A DNA stretch of 64,000 nucleotides from Viridothelium virens (Eukaryota > Ascomycota > Dothideomycetes > Trypetheliales > Trypetheliaceae), in assembly GCA_010094025.1 (NCBI GenBank), contig ML991822.1, positions 161,984-225,983 on the forward strand, given 5' to 3'. Below are positions 10,248 to 21,095 of this stretch, one piece after another; the stretch's first letter is position 1; the number at the start of each line of letters is the position of its first letter. The notes below the pieces were generated by a model. The model did not search any database, was not told where the DNA came from, and saw nothing but the letters and a program-made list of their open reading frames with translations. Made by a program: the position numbers and the translations under genes.

Positions 10248-11570
10248 TTATAAAGGACCGTTGGGGTGGATCAAGACCTTCGTGTAGCCGTCAATACGCT
10301 TGTCAAACTTCTCATATGCCGTCGGGGCGTCGTCAATCGTGATCTCATGGGATACGACGAAGCTTGGCTTTGCCCTTCCCGCAACAATGAGATCACGCAA
10401 GTGCCTATTATAGGCCTTGACATTACATTGTCCAGTCCCTAAATGGAGACCCTGTTAGGCGTCAGTGAAAGACAACACAACGCTTATTAATATTTGCTCT
10501 TACCTTTTCAAAAAGCTTGCCAAAAGGTATCAAGATATGCCCCTCGGCAGATTGCTTATCCGGAGCTCCAGGATCACTGGGAACATACAACCCCGGAATA
10601 CCCAACCCGCCAGTGGGTCTTGTTACGCGTATGAGTTGCTCCAGAACAATATTTGGCTTTTCCTTGCTTCCCGAGGAGTCCACAGCTTGATATCCTACAG
10701 CGTCAACGGCGCGATCTACCATACCGTCGTTCGCCTTGATGATCTGTTCTACAGGGTCCGCTTTCGTGAAATCGATGGGAATGCACCCGATTTTCTTGGC
10801 TGCATCTAGCCTCTCAGGTACGCGATCTACCACAAAGACCTTACTTGCTCCTCGGAGAATTCCCGAATAGGCCGCCATCAAGCCCACTGGTCCCGCTCCG
10901 AAGACCGCAACGCTGTCACCGGGACTGAACCCGGCAAGTGTCAGCCCATGCCAGCCAGTGGGAAAGATGTCCGCAAGAAGAGCAAAATCTGCTTCATGCT
11001 CTGTTCCTGGGGGCAGCTTCAATGCGTTGAAGTCTGCAAACGGAACCCGTAGGTATTGAGCTTGTCCACCCTTGTATGGTCCCATGGCCACGTAGCCATA
11101 AGCGCCTCCAGCGAAACCGGGATTTACACCAGTACAAAAAGCTGTTCTCCCTTCCTCACAATTTCGGCATCGCCCATCGGCGACGTTAAAGGGCATCACG
11201 ACGCGATCACCTTTTTGGAGGAGAGTAACCCCTGAGCCCACCTCTTCGACGATGCCCATGTTCTCGTGGCCAAAAATGAGACCCGCTTCCGCCGCCGTTC
11301 GTCCTTGATACATGTGCTGCTACGGGTTAGCATTGGAGTATTGCAAATGGCACGTTGACTGACCAGATCTGATCCACATATTGCTGGTAGTGTATTCGAG
11401 GTCAGCCTAACCCAACATCTCGAAATTTAATCGTCCAATCCAGAGATTCTCTTACCTGCTGTGGTCACACGCACGAGCACGTCGTCAGCATGTTCAAGCT
11501 TGGGCTTTTCAACTTCTTTGATTGCCACTTTAAATGGTCCTTCGTAGTGAAGCGCCTTCATCGAAGACAT
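10248..11570 (-). CDS. Zinc-dependent alcohol dehydrogenase, glutathione-independent formaldehyde dehydrogenase type
   Basis: Four exons, 11456-11570, 11364-11383, 10504-11316 and 10248-10451, give 383 residues. The medium-chain dehydrogenase layout is complete: catalytic zinc ligand Cys41 in AICGSDLH, His62-Glu63 in the GHE motif, structural cysteines at 95, 98 and 106, and the nucleotide-binding GAGPVG loop at about 185-190. Insertions such as FNVADGRC and the GGAYGYVAMGPYKGGQAQYLRVP stretch are typical of the dismutating, PFDH-like branch, which keeps NAD bound and oxidises formaldehyde or other aldehydes without glutathione. Exon 2 is only 20 nt and carries the zinc Cys. Introns are 72, 47 and 52 nt. 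An in-frame upstream codon at 11645 would add 25 residues, but the start at 11570 fits the family. Confidence 0.9.
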
Positions 11571-12054
11571 TGTAGACAACGAATTGAATAATTTTGATAT
11601 CCTTCCTTTGAAACTCACCAAAGCGTAGACTTCACAGAGGCACATGCGTCTTTATAAACCTAGCATCTCCTTCAGACGGCATCTTTCATCATTGCCGTAA
11701 GGTGGGGTTGCGACTGGCGCTGATCTCCTCGTGTAGAATTGCGGGGTGGGATAGCACCCATCTTGCGCAAACGGGCCTCTAGAACTTTGGTTGCCATGAC
11801 AAATAGTCTCAACGATTGTTCACGGATCTGAGACGGGGCACTTAATGAAGACTATGCTTAAGTGGCAGTTCTAAACAGTTTCATGTATGACATCATCCTC
11901 AGACGGAAGCTATACCCTTGTCTATCGATAAGCACGCGTCTCGAAAATCGCGTCGAAGTGATCGTTAGCTCTGTCCCTCCATCGATGCTGCAATGACCGT
12001 CTAGAGACGCTCCCTCCGACTGTTGTATTTAGTGCATGTGCATATTTTGTTTCA
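11571..12054. promoter_or_regulatory. Divergent intergenic region, dehydrogenase / RRP43
   Basis: About 480 bases lie between two start codons pointing away from each other, so both promoters must be here. No gene-sized open frame and no recognised motif. Confidence 0.45.
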
Positions 12055-13185
12055 ATGGCCAATTCCACGTCGACATCCATTCTCTCCTTCCCGCCTCAGA
12101 CATTTGCCGCCCTATCTCCTTCAGCATTCCTTCACGCTCATCTCAACCCTACCTCTTCTCAAAGCTCATCGACTCGACCAAATCGACGTTCTCCTACCGA
12201 ATTCCGCGTCCCCAACATCAACACAAGCTCTCTGAGTCACGCGAATGGCAGTGCAGTTGTGCGTCTAGGCAACACGGCAGTTGTATGTGGCGTTCGCGGC
12301 GAGATTCTCAAGGCAGAGGACATTCCCAAAACATATAACGATCTTGCGAAGAGCCCCGACGAGACAGATGAAGAAAAGGAGCTCAACTATACAACCATCC
12401 AGGAATTGGGATTACTCGTTCCAAACATTGAGCTTTCAACAGGTTGCGCACCGCAGCATATCCCAGGAAACGCACCATCCGCGGCTACCCAATCGCTCAC
12501 TCATCGATTACGGTCGCTACTGTATACATCTCGGCTCATACAATCTTCAGATTTGAGGATATGGTCGAGACCTGCGAATTCAGACATCGACCCTGGAAGG
12601 GAAGAGGAAGAGGACGAAGGGCAGGATAGAGCTCCTAGAATCAAGGCATACTGGACACTCTACATTGATGTATTGTTTATTGCGCTTGATGGTGGAGCCT
12701 TCGAAGCAGCATGGGGTGCTACGATTGCTGCGCTGAGGGATACGAAACTACCTGGTGCATGGTGGGATGCTGATAGGGAAATGGTGCTGTGTTCCGATCA
12801 ACTGGAGGAGTCAAAACAATTGAGCATACGGGGCTTACCAGTGAGTGCAACACTAGGTATTTTTGTGGCAGAGAAAGGAAGAAGCGCGAAAGCCGCCCCA
12901 AACAAGAGGCTCATGAGGGGCTTAGGGGATTCGGGAGCAACGCATCATAAACAGGAGCATGGCGCAGAGGCATGGCTTTTAGCGGATATGGACGCTTTTG
13001 AAGAGGAGCTTTGTCAGGAACAGATCACGGTGGTACTGGATTACAGCACCGGCAAAACAAAAATACTAAAGATAGAAAAGAACGGAGGAACTTTTGTGAA
13101 CATTGAAGAGATGAGGCATATGTTGAGATTAGCAGAGGGCAGGTGGATAGAGTGGAAGAATCATCTCGAGGCTAGCAAGCGATAA
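12055..13185 (+). CDS. rrp43: Exosome complex component RRP43 (RNase PH fold)
   Basis: A single exon encodes 376 residues. The N-terminal half has the RNase PH arrangement seen in Rrp43/EXOSC8: an AALSPSAFLHAHL helix, a basic stretch ending in EFR, then NGSAVVRLGNTAVVCGVRGEI. The ELGLLVPNIELSTGC strand and the AYWTLYIDVLFIALDGGAFEAAW segment follow. The C-terminus has the helical MLRLAEGR region. This subunit belongs to the six-member ring of the nuclear and cytoplasmic 3'-5' RNA exosome. In eukaryotes the ring is catalytically inactive and threads RNA to Rrp44 and Rrp6. Two charged, low-complexity inserts (about 180-195 and 285-305) are fungal additions. The start at 12055 fits the family N-terminus. 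Confidence 0.9.
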   Translation: MANSTSTSILSFPPQTFAALSPSAFLHAHLNPTSSQSSSTRPNRRSPTEFRVPNINTSSLSHANGSAVVRLGNTAVVCGVRGEILKAEDIPKTYNDLAKSPDETDEEKELNYTTIQELGLLVPNIELSTGCAPQHIPGNAPSAATQSLTHRLRSLLYTSRLIQSSDLRIWSRPANSDIDPGREEEEDEGQDRAPRIKAYWTLYIDVLFIALDGGAFEAAWGATIAALRDTKLPGAWWDADREMVLCSDQLEESKQLSIRGLPVSATLGIFVAEKGRSAKAAPNKRLMRGLGDSGATHHKQEHGAEAWLLADMDAFEEELCQEQITVVLDYSTGKTKILKIEKNGGTFVNIEEMRHMLRLAEGRWIEWKNHLEASKR

Positions 13186-15380
13186 CGTCAGAAGAATGTC
13201 GACGCTCATGGAGCAAGCATCCAAGCATACCAAGTTGCACACGGTAAGCAACAAGGTTGCAGTCTCTTGACAGAGTTGGACCTAGCTGTGATCTGAGCCA
13301 TACTGTGTCAACGATATGGGTCAAACGTCGATGGCTGGGAGGCCTACCAATAGGGCTTAGATCTACATCTCGCATAGGGTCGGTTTCTAATTCCGATTAC
13401 TGCAACCTGCATTTGCATGGTTGGAGCATCAAGTATGTGAAGACCAGGATTGCGGATAGGTAGATAGGTTTCTAAAGATTCCCCGATCACCAGATTCACA
13501 TACAATGTATCCAAAATCTCCATTACTCGCAGACTCTTTGCTTAGCGCCGCCTTTGCTCTGGAACGCAGCATGTGGTACGCACGTGGGAGATCGAGGGGT
13601 GTAATTTTGCAAGCCCCGATATTTCCCAAGGAAATCTTAAGTGCGAAGAATTTCTTGACACAAGGATTCACTCAAATTCCAAACTAGGGAGAACGTGTCG
13701 CCAATCGCAAATTCTCTCGCTCATGTGTGGGTCTAGCAACGAGATTGGTTTTGACGGGAGGGCTGCCCGCGTACAGAAAGCATCGCATTGCATGAAATGT
13801 CGGTCCACGTCGGATGCAAGGGGAACCTGACGTACCACCACGTAGAGCAAGCTGACAAGCACGAGGTTCCTTTCTTGAGTCTGAAACGTCATCAGCTCAT
13901 TGTCTCTGACAGTCTGCTGCTCAGGTGAGGCTCATATCCAGACGGCATTTCATCGCCACTGGCACATATCTTCGATTCACTGACATTTCAGCGGAACACA
14001 GCACGGCATCTTCAGAAGGCTTGGATCGAGTTTCGACCGTTTTGAAGGCGTTGCGCCAATCGCTAAGCAGGAACTGGGATGCATCAGCACGGAGTGGAGC
14101 CAGAAATTGCTACGCGGGCTCGGCCGGCGCCTATGCCGGCTTCTGACTGGACATCTCTGGTACGGCTAAATCAGCACTTCACAGCACCTGCATGATCCTC
14201 CTAGTGCTTCTACCAGCTCCCCGACTTTTGGTGACGCTTTCTCGCAGCTTGGTTCGTCCTGGGTTGCTGGAGTTCTGCATCCCTCGGTCAAGGTGGTATC
14301 CGAGCGATGATCATGCTGCATTCGTCACTGTCACTGCCGTCGGCTCACTCCACCGCTCAACGTGGCCTTCGTTGAACAAAGTCCCGAGTAACCTAATGTC
14401 TGGCCTGGCCTGGCCTGTCGCGAGTACTGAATCTTCGCAATCGCGCAAGCATTTAATGGCTAGAGCATCTGGAGGGTTGGACTTGTTGCTCATTGCTTCC
14501 TCAACGACACCAAGAATGAGCTGCTAGCTAGAGTGGAAAGTGGCTAGTTTGAGCCGATGTTGGTGTTGATGCAAGTGCTCCCGGGACGGACCTATGCTAG
14601 CGTTGGAGACCTCCTATCCCTCCTATCGAAGCTATCCAGCCTATCCAGGATCGGCACATCTAGAGCTGTCAAGTTCGACCAATACTGCTCGCGAAGCTGC
14701 CGCCTGCCTTTGCCATGCCGCAGTCTTCTTAGAAGCGGCGCAGAATTCCAGTTGGAATTGGAAAAGGAGTCGACTCGATTGAGAAATACACCAACTTCAT
14801 CACATTGTCCATGGTGACGGAAGCTGACGAACCCCCAAAACGACCGGATATCCGGCGGTTCTCTGCATGGTCCTGCCGCCGCTCATAGGGCAAGCCTGTG
14901 CCTTGGACCCTTGCATCTTGCAGATTCCCTCCATCTCCACAGTGCATGGGGATCACTGCGCGCCGTGTCTCACTCTCTCCACTTATCGAATCGTAGCACA
15001 TCCTGGTTCTTCTTCGCCTAAGACCTATTCCATTCAATTGGGCTGCATTGACCCCATTCTTCTCCTCATTCTTCTCCTTTGCCTCCATCGCATTTCCTAT
15101 ACTCATACTTGGGGAGTCTGGAATTCCTCTCGCAAGTTTTCTGCATTTGTCGCCATCTCCCTGTTCTATCTCCGCTGCAGTATCCATGAGCCTTGCGTGC
15201 GTTTCGAACTTCTCAACCCTGGCATTGTCGGACTTATGAATCGGATATTACGGTAGTCGCATTGCGCGAATTGCGGCACGACGTTTAACTTGGCGAGTTG
15301 CGCATCGCTTCGATCCAGACGAAATTCAACTCTAGAAAAGAACCTCGAGCTGGTCTTGGGTTGGGTTACACAGAAACACA
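13186..15380. other. Intergenic, no supported gene
   Basis: 2.2 kb without a recognisable protein. The longest frames (for example 14729-15187 minus, 152 codons) show no domain, and I found no splice partners. The right end holds the ferric reductase promoter. No tandem repeat or RNA gene seen. Confidence 0.55.
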
Positions 15381-17948
15381 ATGCCTGCTATAAATGAAAT
15401 ATTTGTAGAAGGCGAACGCGTGGAACTGGAGGAAAGAGATGCGGACTTCATACCAACAAAGGTGGACCTGCCAGTCACAGTCGCGGAGCTCGTTCCTCGA
15501 GTCAGCATACCGGTCAACACCAGCAGTCCAGCAGGTCTTATCGCCGCGAACGCCCAAGACCCATGGGCAGCATCCGGCAAATATGGATTGGGGTGGGTCT
15601 ATTTTGGAGTAATACTCTTGGTTCTGACGACCTTGATACGGTTATACAATCTCTTCACGGACAGAGTGCGGGCCGCGCTTCATCAGGAGCATTTACAGAA
15701 AGGTTCCAAAACATCGTCACCAGCCACAGACTATGAGCTCTCAGATATTTACACGGCAAGATCCACCACCAAATTCTTCCCTCGTACCGAGCAAGTATCC
15801 GAAACTCCACCTTCTGAAGCAACAATCTCTTCCGTACGACCACTGAACATGCTCATTGCAATGTTTCGCTTTGTCTTTTACCGTCCTATGCCTGTGATCG
15901 TTTATCGTAAAAGGTGGAGACCGATTGTGTTCCCTTCGTTGAGTGTTATCTGCATCGCTACTGCTGGACTGGTCTTTAGCGTTCTGTACACCTTCATCCC
16001 TCAGCCTTTGTTTTTCCAAAGCATGGCTTTTGGTTCTCCACCGGTGGCCATCCGAGCTGGAATGTTGGCTGTCGCTATGATGCCCTGGATAATCGCTACG
16101 AGCATGAAAGCTAACATTGTTAGTATCATGACTGGAATCGGCCACGAGAGGCTGAATACACTGCATCGATGGGGAGCCTATATATGCTTAATACTCAGTC
16201 TGATACACACGATCCCGTTCTATATCCAGAAACTTCAAGATCCAGCTGGTTATGCCATTTGGAGGACTTATTTCAATACCAATGGCATCTACATCTTTGG
16301 AACGGGATTTGCGGCTCTTGCTCCCCTCATTTTTCTCTGCATACATTCTTTGGCCGCACTACGTCACTGGGCCTACGAGCTATTTGTCACCACTCACGTA
16401 CCAGTTGCAATCATTTATCTCGGAATGCTCTTCTGGCATTGCAAGAATTACTTGACATCTTGGAATTATCTCTTTGCTACTTTGGCAATCTGGGTGATTT
16501 CTTATGCCATGCGAATCCTGTATCTCAATTGGACCGTACCGTGGCGGTTGTCTTGGCTCATCGGAGAAGAATCCGCGGTTACACTTATGGACGAGAATGC
16601 GATCAAAGTTACAATCCCGAGTCAAATGCGATGGAGGCCTGGGCAATATGTCTACCTCAGAATGCCAGGTATTTCCGTTTTCGAAAATCATCCATTTACC
16701 ATAGCATCATTGTGCAGCGAGGATTTTCCCTCCGAGTATGGCGAAGGCTATAGAGACATGGTCCTAGTCTTCAAGCCCTTCAAGGGGTTCACCAAAAAGG
16801 TTCTAGAAAGTGCGCTTGAACATGGACCTTGGCATACTTATCGAGCTTTTATAGATGGTCCATATGGTGGCATGCGAAGACGGCTGGAAGCTTTCGATCA
16901 CGTCGTACTGATTGCCGGAGGGAGTGGTATAACAGCTATCGCAAGTCAGCTTCTTGACCTCATCAAGCGCATGCGGGACGGAAAAGCTGTCACAAAGAAT
17001 GTCCAGGTCATTTGGGCAATCAAACGTCCCGAGACCATGGAATGGTTCAAAGAAGAATTGCGAATTTGTCGAGAATATGCACCTCCAGATACGGTCCAGT
17101 GTCAGTTCTACATTACAGCCGCAAAACGTCTTCATCGGACTGGGGAACTCGTATCTGCGCAAACACCTACTCGTCCTGTTAGCCACTTCTTCAAAGACAA
17201 GGTCAATGATGTCTTCCAAGACATTGCGGAGAAGCGGACCAGCAACATTTCGGCCAAGCGCAACTCTGCACTCATCCGAGACGAAGCAGCTGGAGATCCC
17301 GAAAGAGAGAAAGAACTCCGTAAAGAGAACGAAGACAGCATCACCGCCCTCCCCAAAGCCCACCTCGTACCCACCCGCAGCGGCTCAAGAGGACATCTCG
17401 TCCCCCCACCACAGCAGCACCCCGACCTCCCTCAACACCACACACCCCCCGAACTCATCCACCCGCAACCAACGCGCTCCTTCACCGAAAAGCGGCGCGA
17501 GCGCAACCTCTCCCTCGACATCCAAGCCGCCAGCCGCAGCAACCCGGCCATCGACCAAACCTACGCCAGACTAACACAACCCGCGTCCCCCGACTCGCAG
17601 CAGGCCAGCACAGGCGCCGCGCCTGCCGCCCCCTCCGCCCACGGCGGCTTCGACTTCGGCTTCCCCTCCACCCCGACCGAGTTCCAGAAGAACCTCATGC
17701 GCTTCGCCTTCCTGCCCGCTGCCGTGAAGAAGAAGGACGGCTGGAGCACCGAGTACGGCCGTCCTGACCTCCCCTACACGCTGCGGCAGGCGAGCGCCGA
17801 GTTTGGGCGGCGCACTTGCGTGCTGGTGTGCGGCCCGCCGGGGATGCGCATGGATGTGAGTCGCACGGTGGCGGAGCTGCAGGTGGAGGTGTTGAAGGGT
17901 GGGGGGAAGGAGGAGATCTTTTTGCATGCGGAGAATTATGCGATATGA
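15381..17948 (+). CDS. Ferric/cupric reductase transmembrane component, FRE/NOX superfamily
   Basis: A single exon encodes 855 residues. A first membrane segment (about 70-92) is followed by the ferric-reductase transmembrane domain (about 185-385) with two H-x13-H pairs (H262/H276 and H339/H353), which hold two haems. Then come the FAD-binding domain (HPFTIAS near 436) and the NADPH-binding domain (GGSGITAI; CGPPGM near the end), and the FRE-type terminus FLHAENYAI. The enzyme moves electrons from cytosolic NADPH across the membrane to Fe(III) or Cu(II) before metal uptake. A long Ser/Pro/Arg-rich insert (about 615-745) splits the NADPH domain and is common in Pezizomycotina homologues. From about 17340 the coding sequence turns strongly GC-rich. 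The ATG at 15381 lies about 70 residues before the first membrane segment. Confidence 0.9.
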   Translation: MPAINEIFVEGERVELEERDADFIPTKVDLPVTVAELVPRVSIPVNTSSPAGLIAANAQDPWAASGKYGLGWVYFGVILLVLTTLIRLYNLFTDRVRAALHQEHLQKGSKTSSPATDYELSDIYTARSTTKFFPRTEQVSETPPSEATISSVRPLNMLIAMFRFVFYRPMPVIVYRKRWRPIVFPSLSVICIATAGLVFSVLYTFIPQPLFFQSMAFGSPPVAIRAGMLAVAMMPWIIATSMKANIVSIMTGIGHERLNTLHRWGAYICLILSLIHTIPFYIQKLQDPAGYAIWRTYFNTNGIYIFGTGFAALAPLIFLCIHSLAALRHWAYELFVTTHVPVAIIYLGMLFWHCKNYLTSWNYLFATLAIWVISYAMRILYLNWTVPWRLSWLIGEESAVTLMDENAIKVTIPSQMRWRPGQYVYLRMPGISVFENHPFTIASLCSEDFPSEYGEGYRDMVLVFKPFKGFTKKVLESALEHGPWHTYRAFIDGPYGGMRRRLEAFDHVVLIAGGSGITAIASQLLDLIKRMRDGKAVTKNVQVIWAIKRPETMEWFKEELRICREYAPPDTVQCQFYITAAKRLHRTGELVSAQTPTRPVSHFFKDKVNDVFQDIAEKRTSNISAKRNSALIRDEAAGDPEREKELRKENEDSITALPKAHLVPTRSGSRGHLVPPPQQHPDLPQHHTPPELIHPQPTRSFTEKRRERNLSLDIQAASRSNPAIDQTYARLTQPASPDSQQASTGAAPAAPSAHGGFDFGFPSTPTEFQKNLMRFAFLPAAVKKKDGWSTEYGRPDLPYTLRQASAEFGRRTCVLVCGPPGMRMDVSRTVAELQVEVLKGGGKEEIFLHAENYAI

Positions 17949-18880
17949 GGGGATTACGGGAGGGAGGCTTGGGGCTTTGGGGGGTTTGGGGGGGTTTGGG
18001 TGTGTAATGCAGGGGGTCCGGAAGGGGGTATGGCTAATGGACATGAGCACGAGCATGGGCAGGATAATTGCTGCTGATGCGAATGATCATGATAACGGGA
18101 CGGCGTTTTGATCTTTCCAGATACCACTTCGTTGTCACTCATGTATGTATATTTCTCCCCATCTATTGTATTTATGCCCTCGAGCGACGTATGAGATGGA
18201 CGTACAGTACCTTGTTTCATTATTTGTGGAATTAAAGATGAGCTATCGAGATTCTGCCTACTTGCTAGTTGCTCATGTAGAAAGTCTGAAGGCATCCGAA
18301 AGAAGTCGCTAGCGCACACGTCATTGACTAGTCTATCCTAAACCACCACTGACTTCGCTGACTTACAATGACTGTTCCTCGATTTGGGAAAGACTGTACG
18401 CGATAATACTATCCTTTTTCTAGAGTCTAAAGCTTTCGAAGTGATCAAATTCTGTCTGCATCTGCCACGCTCAGCTTTGCGCATTCAGTCATAGAAAGTT
18501 GTGACAACAGGCCAGAAACAACCTTAAATGCAAGGTCACATTTGGAGATTTTAGGATGCTCAACCCCTGGGTAAGTGCTGAGATGCTATGTTTAATCACA
18601 CAAGAAAACAAAGGGAGGCTGCATTTCTTGATGTGCGAGCACCTGGCATGTTCTGTTTAGATTGAATGTTCACTTGACAGCACCCATTCGTACAGCTCGA
18701 AGGACAAGCATCAAGTCCAAGAGTTCAATTGTTCATTTCTTGACATGATCGAATACAAGGTAAGTGCTTGCCAGTTTTCATCCCCGTCCTTTCCATTGTC
18801 TTGCCTTACTCACTTATGTGCTGACAGCGAGGATGTTATTTGCGCCATTTTCGGAGCTGAAACCGTGCCATGGCCTTACT
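17949..18880. other. Intergenic between ferric reductase and ISG12-like copy A
   Basis: About 930 bases between two converging genes, so it should hold two 3' untranslated regions. A G-rich tract follows the ferric reductase stop (separate entry). No coding signal otherwise. Confidence 0.5.
17971..18000 (+). other. G-quadruplex-forming sequence in predicted 3' UTR
   Basis: Four guanine runs (17971-17974, 17979-17984, 17988-17994 and 17998-18000) are separated by loops of only 3-4 bases, starting 23 nt after the ferric reductase stop codon and on the mRNA strand. This fits the standard G3+ with N1-7 loops pattern for an intramolecular quadruplex. Whether it folds in the RNA or DNA is not known. 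Confidence 0.6.
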
Positions 18881-19474
18881 CTAATTACCATGGAAGCGAT
18901 CGATTACCGCGAGGCCCATCCCGACCACTCCCCCCAATGCCATAATAGCGTGCACTTTGGCAGCCCCATATCCATCCATGGCGGCGCTTTGTAGAATAGC
19001 GAATAGACCTCCTGTAGCGACAGGCGTGATCATGCTCTGTACAGCGGCTGCGATCGAGCCTGAGCGAAGTTATTTTTCAGTCCAAACTTGGTGATGACCC
19101 TTGGATACTCACCACCAACAGGTCCAAGAGTTCCAAATCCGAGGACACCGAGAAAGACGCCAGTGAAAAGCTGTGGGCGGATAGAGATAAGACCGCTCGC
19201 AAGGAAAAATCCGATGAAGCGCTTATTTTCGCATATGACATCCATTGCGTGCTTGACAAGGTCACCGTTGATGCTGTCCATGCCTCCCTTTTCATTCTTC
19301 ACTCAGCCAAGCAGATCTTCGTGTATCTTTCTTACGCAAATAACTCACTTCCGTAGCAAGAGTCAGTATATTACGAGGAGGCGGCAGTCTCGCTACCGTC
19401 AGCCTCTCTAGGCTGGAGATGGACTGCTGAAAGAGGCGTAGAGTGTGAATTTGCACTTGATGAAGATCGGTCAT
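18881..19474 (-). CDS. Ifi-6-16/ISG12-like small hydrophobic protein, copy A
   Basis: Model: exons 19349-19474, 19113-19296 and 18881-19059, giving 162 residues; introns 52 and 53 nt. The C-terminal two thirds match the Ifi-6-16 family (interferon-inducible 6-16/ISG12): a hydrophobic lead (FIGFFLASGLISIRPQLFTG), a Gly-rich LGFGTLGPVGGSIAA turn, VQSMITPVATGGLFAILQSAAMDGYGAA and a final Gly/Ala-rich membrane helix. In animals these proteins go to mitochondria or the ER and affect apoptosis; the role in fungi is not established. The second intron interrupts GG|SIAA in phase 1, exactly as in the neighbouring copies. The start at 19474 is uncertain because the frame stays open further upstream and exon 1 has no homology I recognise. 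It is the first of four family members within 3.5 kb. Confidence 0.6.
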
Positions 19475-19803
19475 CTTGTGATCAGTCGTGTCGGAGTAAA
19501 TGAGAAACTTCTCTGGCGAGATGGAAAGCCCGATCACGGAAGGAGTAAACTGGGTAGGTTTTGCAGATGAGTTTGTAGAGGTGGATGGGGCGCATATGCA
19601 GCCATTCGCAAGGATAATGCAGCAAACTTGACCGCAAGCTTGCGATTGGACATGCAAGCCGAGTTTATAGCCAGGAAAAGGAAGAGCTACAGTCTGTATC
19701 CCAAAGCGCTTCTTATTCCTGAGCCAAAGATCCAAGGTAAAATGATCAGATACTCGTATGAAAACACACATGCTACAAATATCGTAGCGCATGGACTTCA
19801 TGA
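19475..19803. other. Spacer upstream of copy A
   Basis: About 330 bases. The minus-strand frame of copy A's first exon stays open through here to 19807, so part could be coding if translation starts further upstream. Otherwise I see no feature. Confidence 0.35.
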
Positions 19804-20013
19804 TCATTCCGGCTTTTGTTCCCTGGACTCCGCTAGAGACATCGATGCTTGTCGCCTTTTTTTTGTCGGAAGCATCCGAGACAAACTAGAGTAATCCATG
19901 AAGCCAGTGGCCGCAATTCCAGAGCGAGTTGTGACATTAACAGCAGCGACCTCATAGCCTCCCAAGCCTGCAATCTGAACATGGGCAAAGACAAACAGTG
20001 TCATGACAAACAC
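19804..20013 (-). pseudogene. Degraded Ifi-6-16/ISG12-like exon, copy B
   Basis: The minus strand encodes FVFAHVQIAGLGGYEVAAVNVTTR, which lines up with GVFAHLQGAQMGGYGVGPVNMGTR of copy C at 21.7 kb, with similar DNA throughout. The preceding part of the domain (the conserved SIAA...Q segment) is missing, although a good splice donor (GTAAGTC) lies just upstream at about 20060. An unrelated-looking open frame of 113 codons (20049-20390) sits before that donor. I read this as a relic of a family member that lost the first half of its last exon. It could be a real but highly diverged gene. Confidence 0.5.
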
Positions 20014-20741
20014 GTAAACAGACGATTCGTCGTATGCATCTTTATCTTCTAGAGACTTACCTCAAAAGATTTCCTGCGGTCTTTGATACTCCCCTTTACC
20101 CCCAATCCAGTTCGGCAGATTGGCACATGTATTGGCTTTTCAGTATTCAAATAGTCCAAATCACAAGAACTCAAACAATAAACTATGGGGGCTCGTGGTA
20201 TCTTTAGTATTTCCACTGCTCCTAACACAAGTGTGCTTGGAATGATTACTCGAAAGTCGGCTCTCAAGGACACTGCTGAAGTCTCGACGTGTTTCTCCAT
20301 CGAGTGTATGTAATCCACAACCCATGAATCACATATTCGTGAAAACCTTCCAGTGGTGGCCCTGGAGATCACCACTTTCACGGCCCACATCCGAATACTG
20401 ACTAGCCAGCACTGTCTTGAGAGGCTTTTCTCCTCGAGACCTCTTCCTTTACCCTACTAGGTTCATCTATCGACATCTGCTGCTTGAACAAAATTCACAA
20501 CCTCTGCTGAATAAGTCATCTAAACCAACAACCTCCAATAGTAAGTGTGATGACTGTCTTCTCACGGTCTCGTAGTACCTAAAAGTGTCTCGCATAGGAA
20601 GAGACCACAAAAGAAGGACTGCCCGAGGAGATCAGAAACGACGCAGGCGTCGAGTGCCTCACAGACAACGATCGTCGCGTAGTCCGGCTTCGGGAGCAGA
20701 ACATCCCTCATCACGTCCTCGACGTAGTCCCCCGCAACAAT

Positions 20742-21095
20742 ATGGCATTCATTGTCCCTTTCCTCGTCGGCGGTATCCTTTTCATATTGCCAGCTCTTTT
20801 CACCGGTCCACTGCTTGGCCTCTTGGGATTTGGTGCTGCTGGACCCGTTGCTGGTGAGTATCTCAGTACCCTCCATCGATAAAGTCAATATTGACTACAA
20901 TCTTTTGATTTAGGCTCGATCGCAGCTGGCATCCAGAGCATAATCGCGCCTGTCGCTGGTGGAAGCTTGTTCGCCATTCTGCAGAGTGCTGGAATAGGGG
21001 GCTTCGGTGCTGCAATAGTGAACGGGGTTGTAGCTGCTGGAGGTGCCATTGGAATGGCGGCGGCAGCAATCTTTCGCTTTTTTGGCGGCCAGTAG
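20742..21095 (+). CDS. Ifi-6-16/ISG12-like small hydrophobic protein, copy D
   Basis: Two exons, 20742-20853 and 20914-21095, with a 60 nt phase-1 intron, encode 97 residues, almost all hydrophobic or Gly/Ala: MAFIVPFLVGGILF, then LLGFGAAGPVAGSIAA, then SLFAILQSAGIGGFGAAIVNGVV and a basic-ended FRFFGGQ tail. Size and pattern fit the Ifi-6-16 family well, with two to three membrane-crossing helices. A further likely intron (20541-20597, GTAAGT donor, GCATAG acceptor) precedes the ATG and would be in the 5' leader. The frame is open from 20598 to the ATG, and the last of these codons resemble copy A, so translation may once have begun further upstream. The gene is on the strand opposite to its relatives. 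Confidence 0.75.

Noticed and set aside
14729-15187. 152-codon minus-strand frame
   Set aside because: No recognisable motif and no exon partners; not enough to call a gene.
17571-18056. 161-codon minus-strand frame at the ferric reductase 3' end
   Set aside because: Antisense of the GC-rich NADPH domain; no start context or domain.
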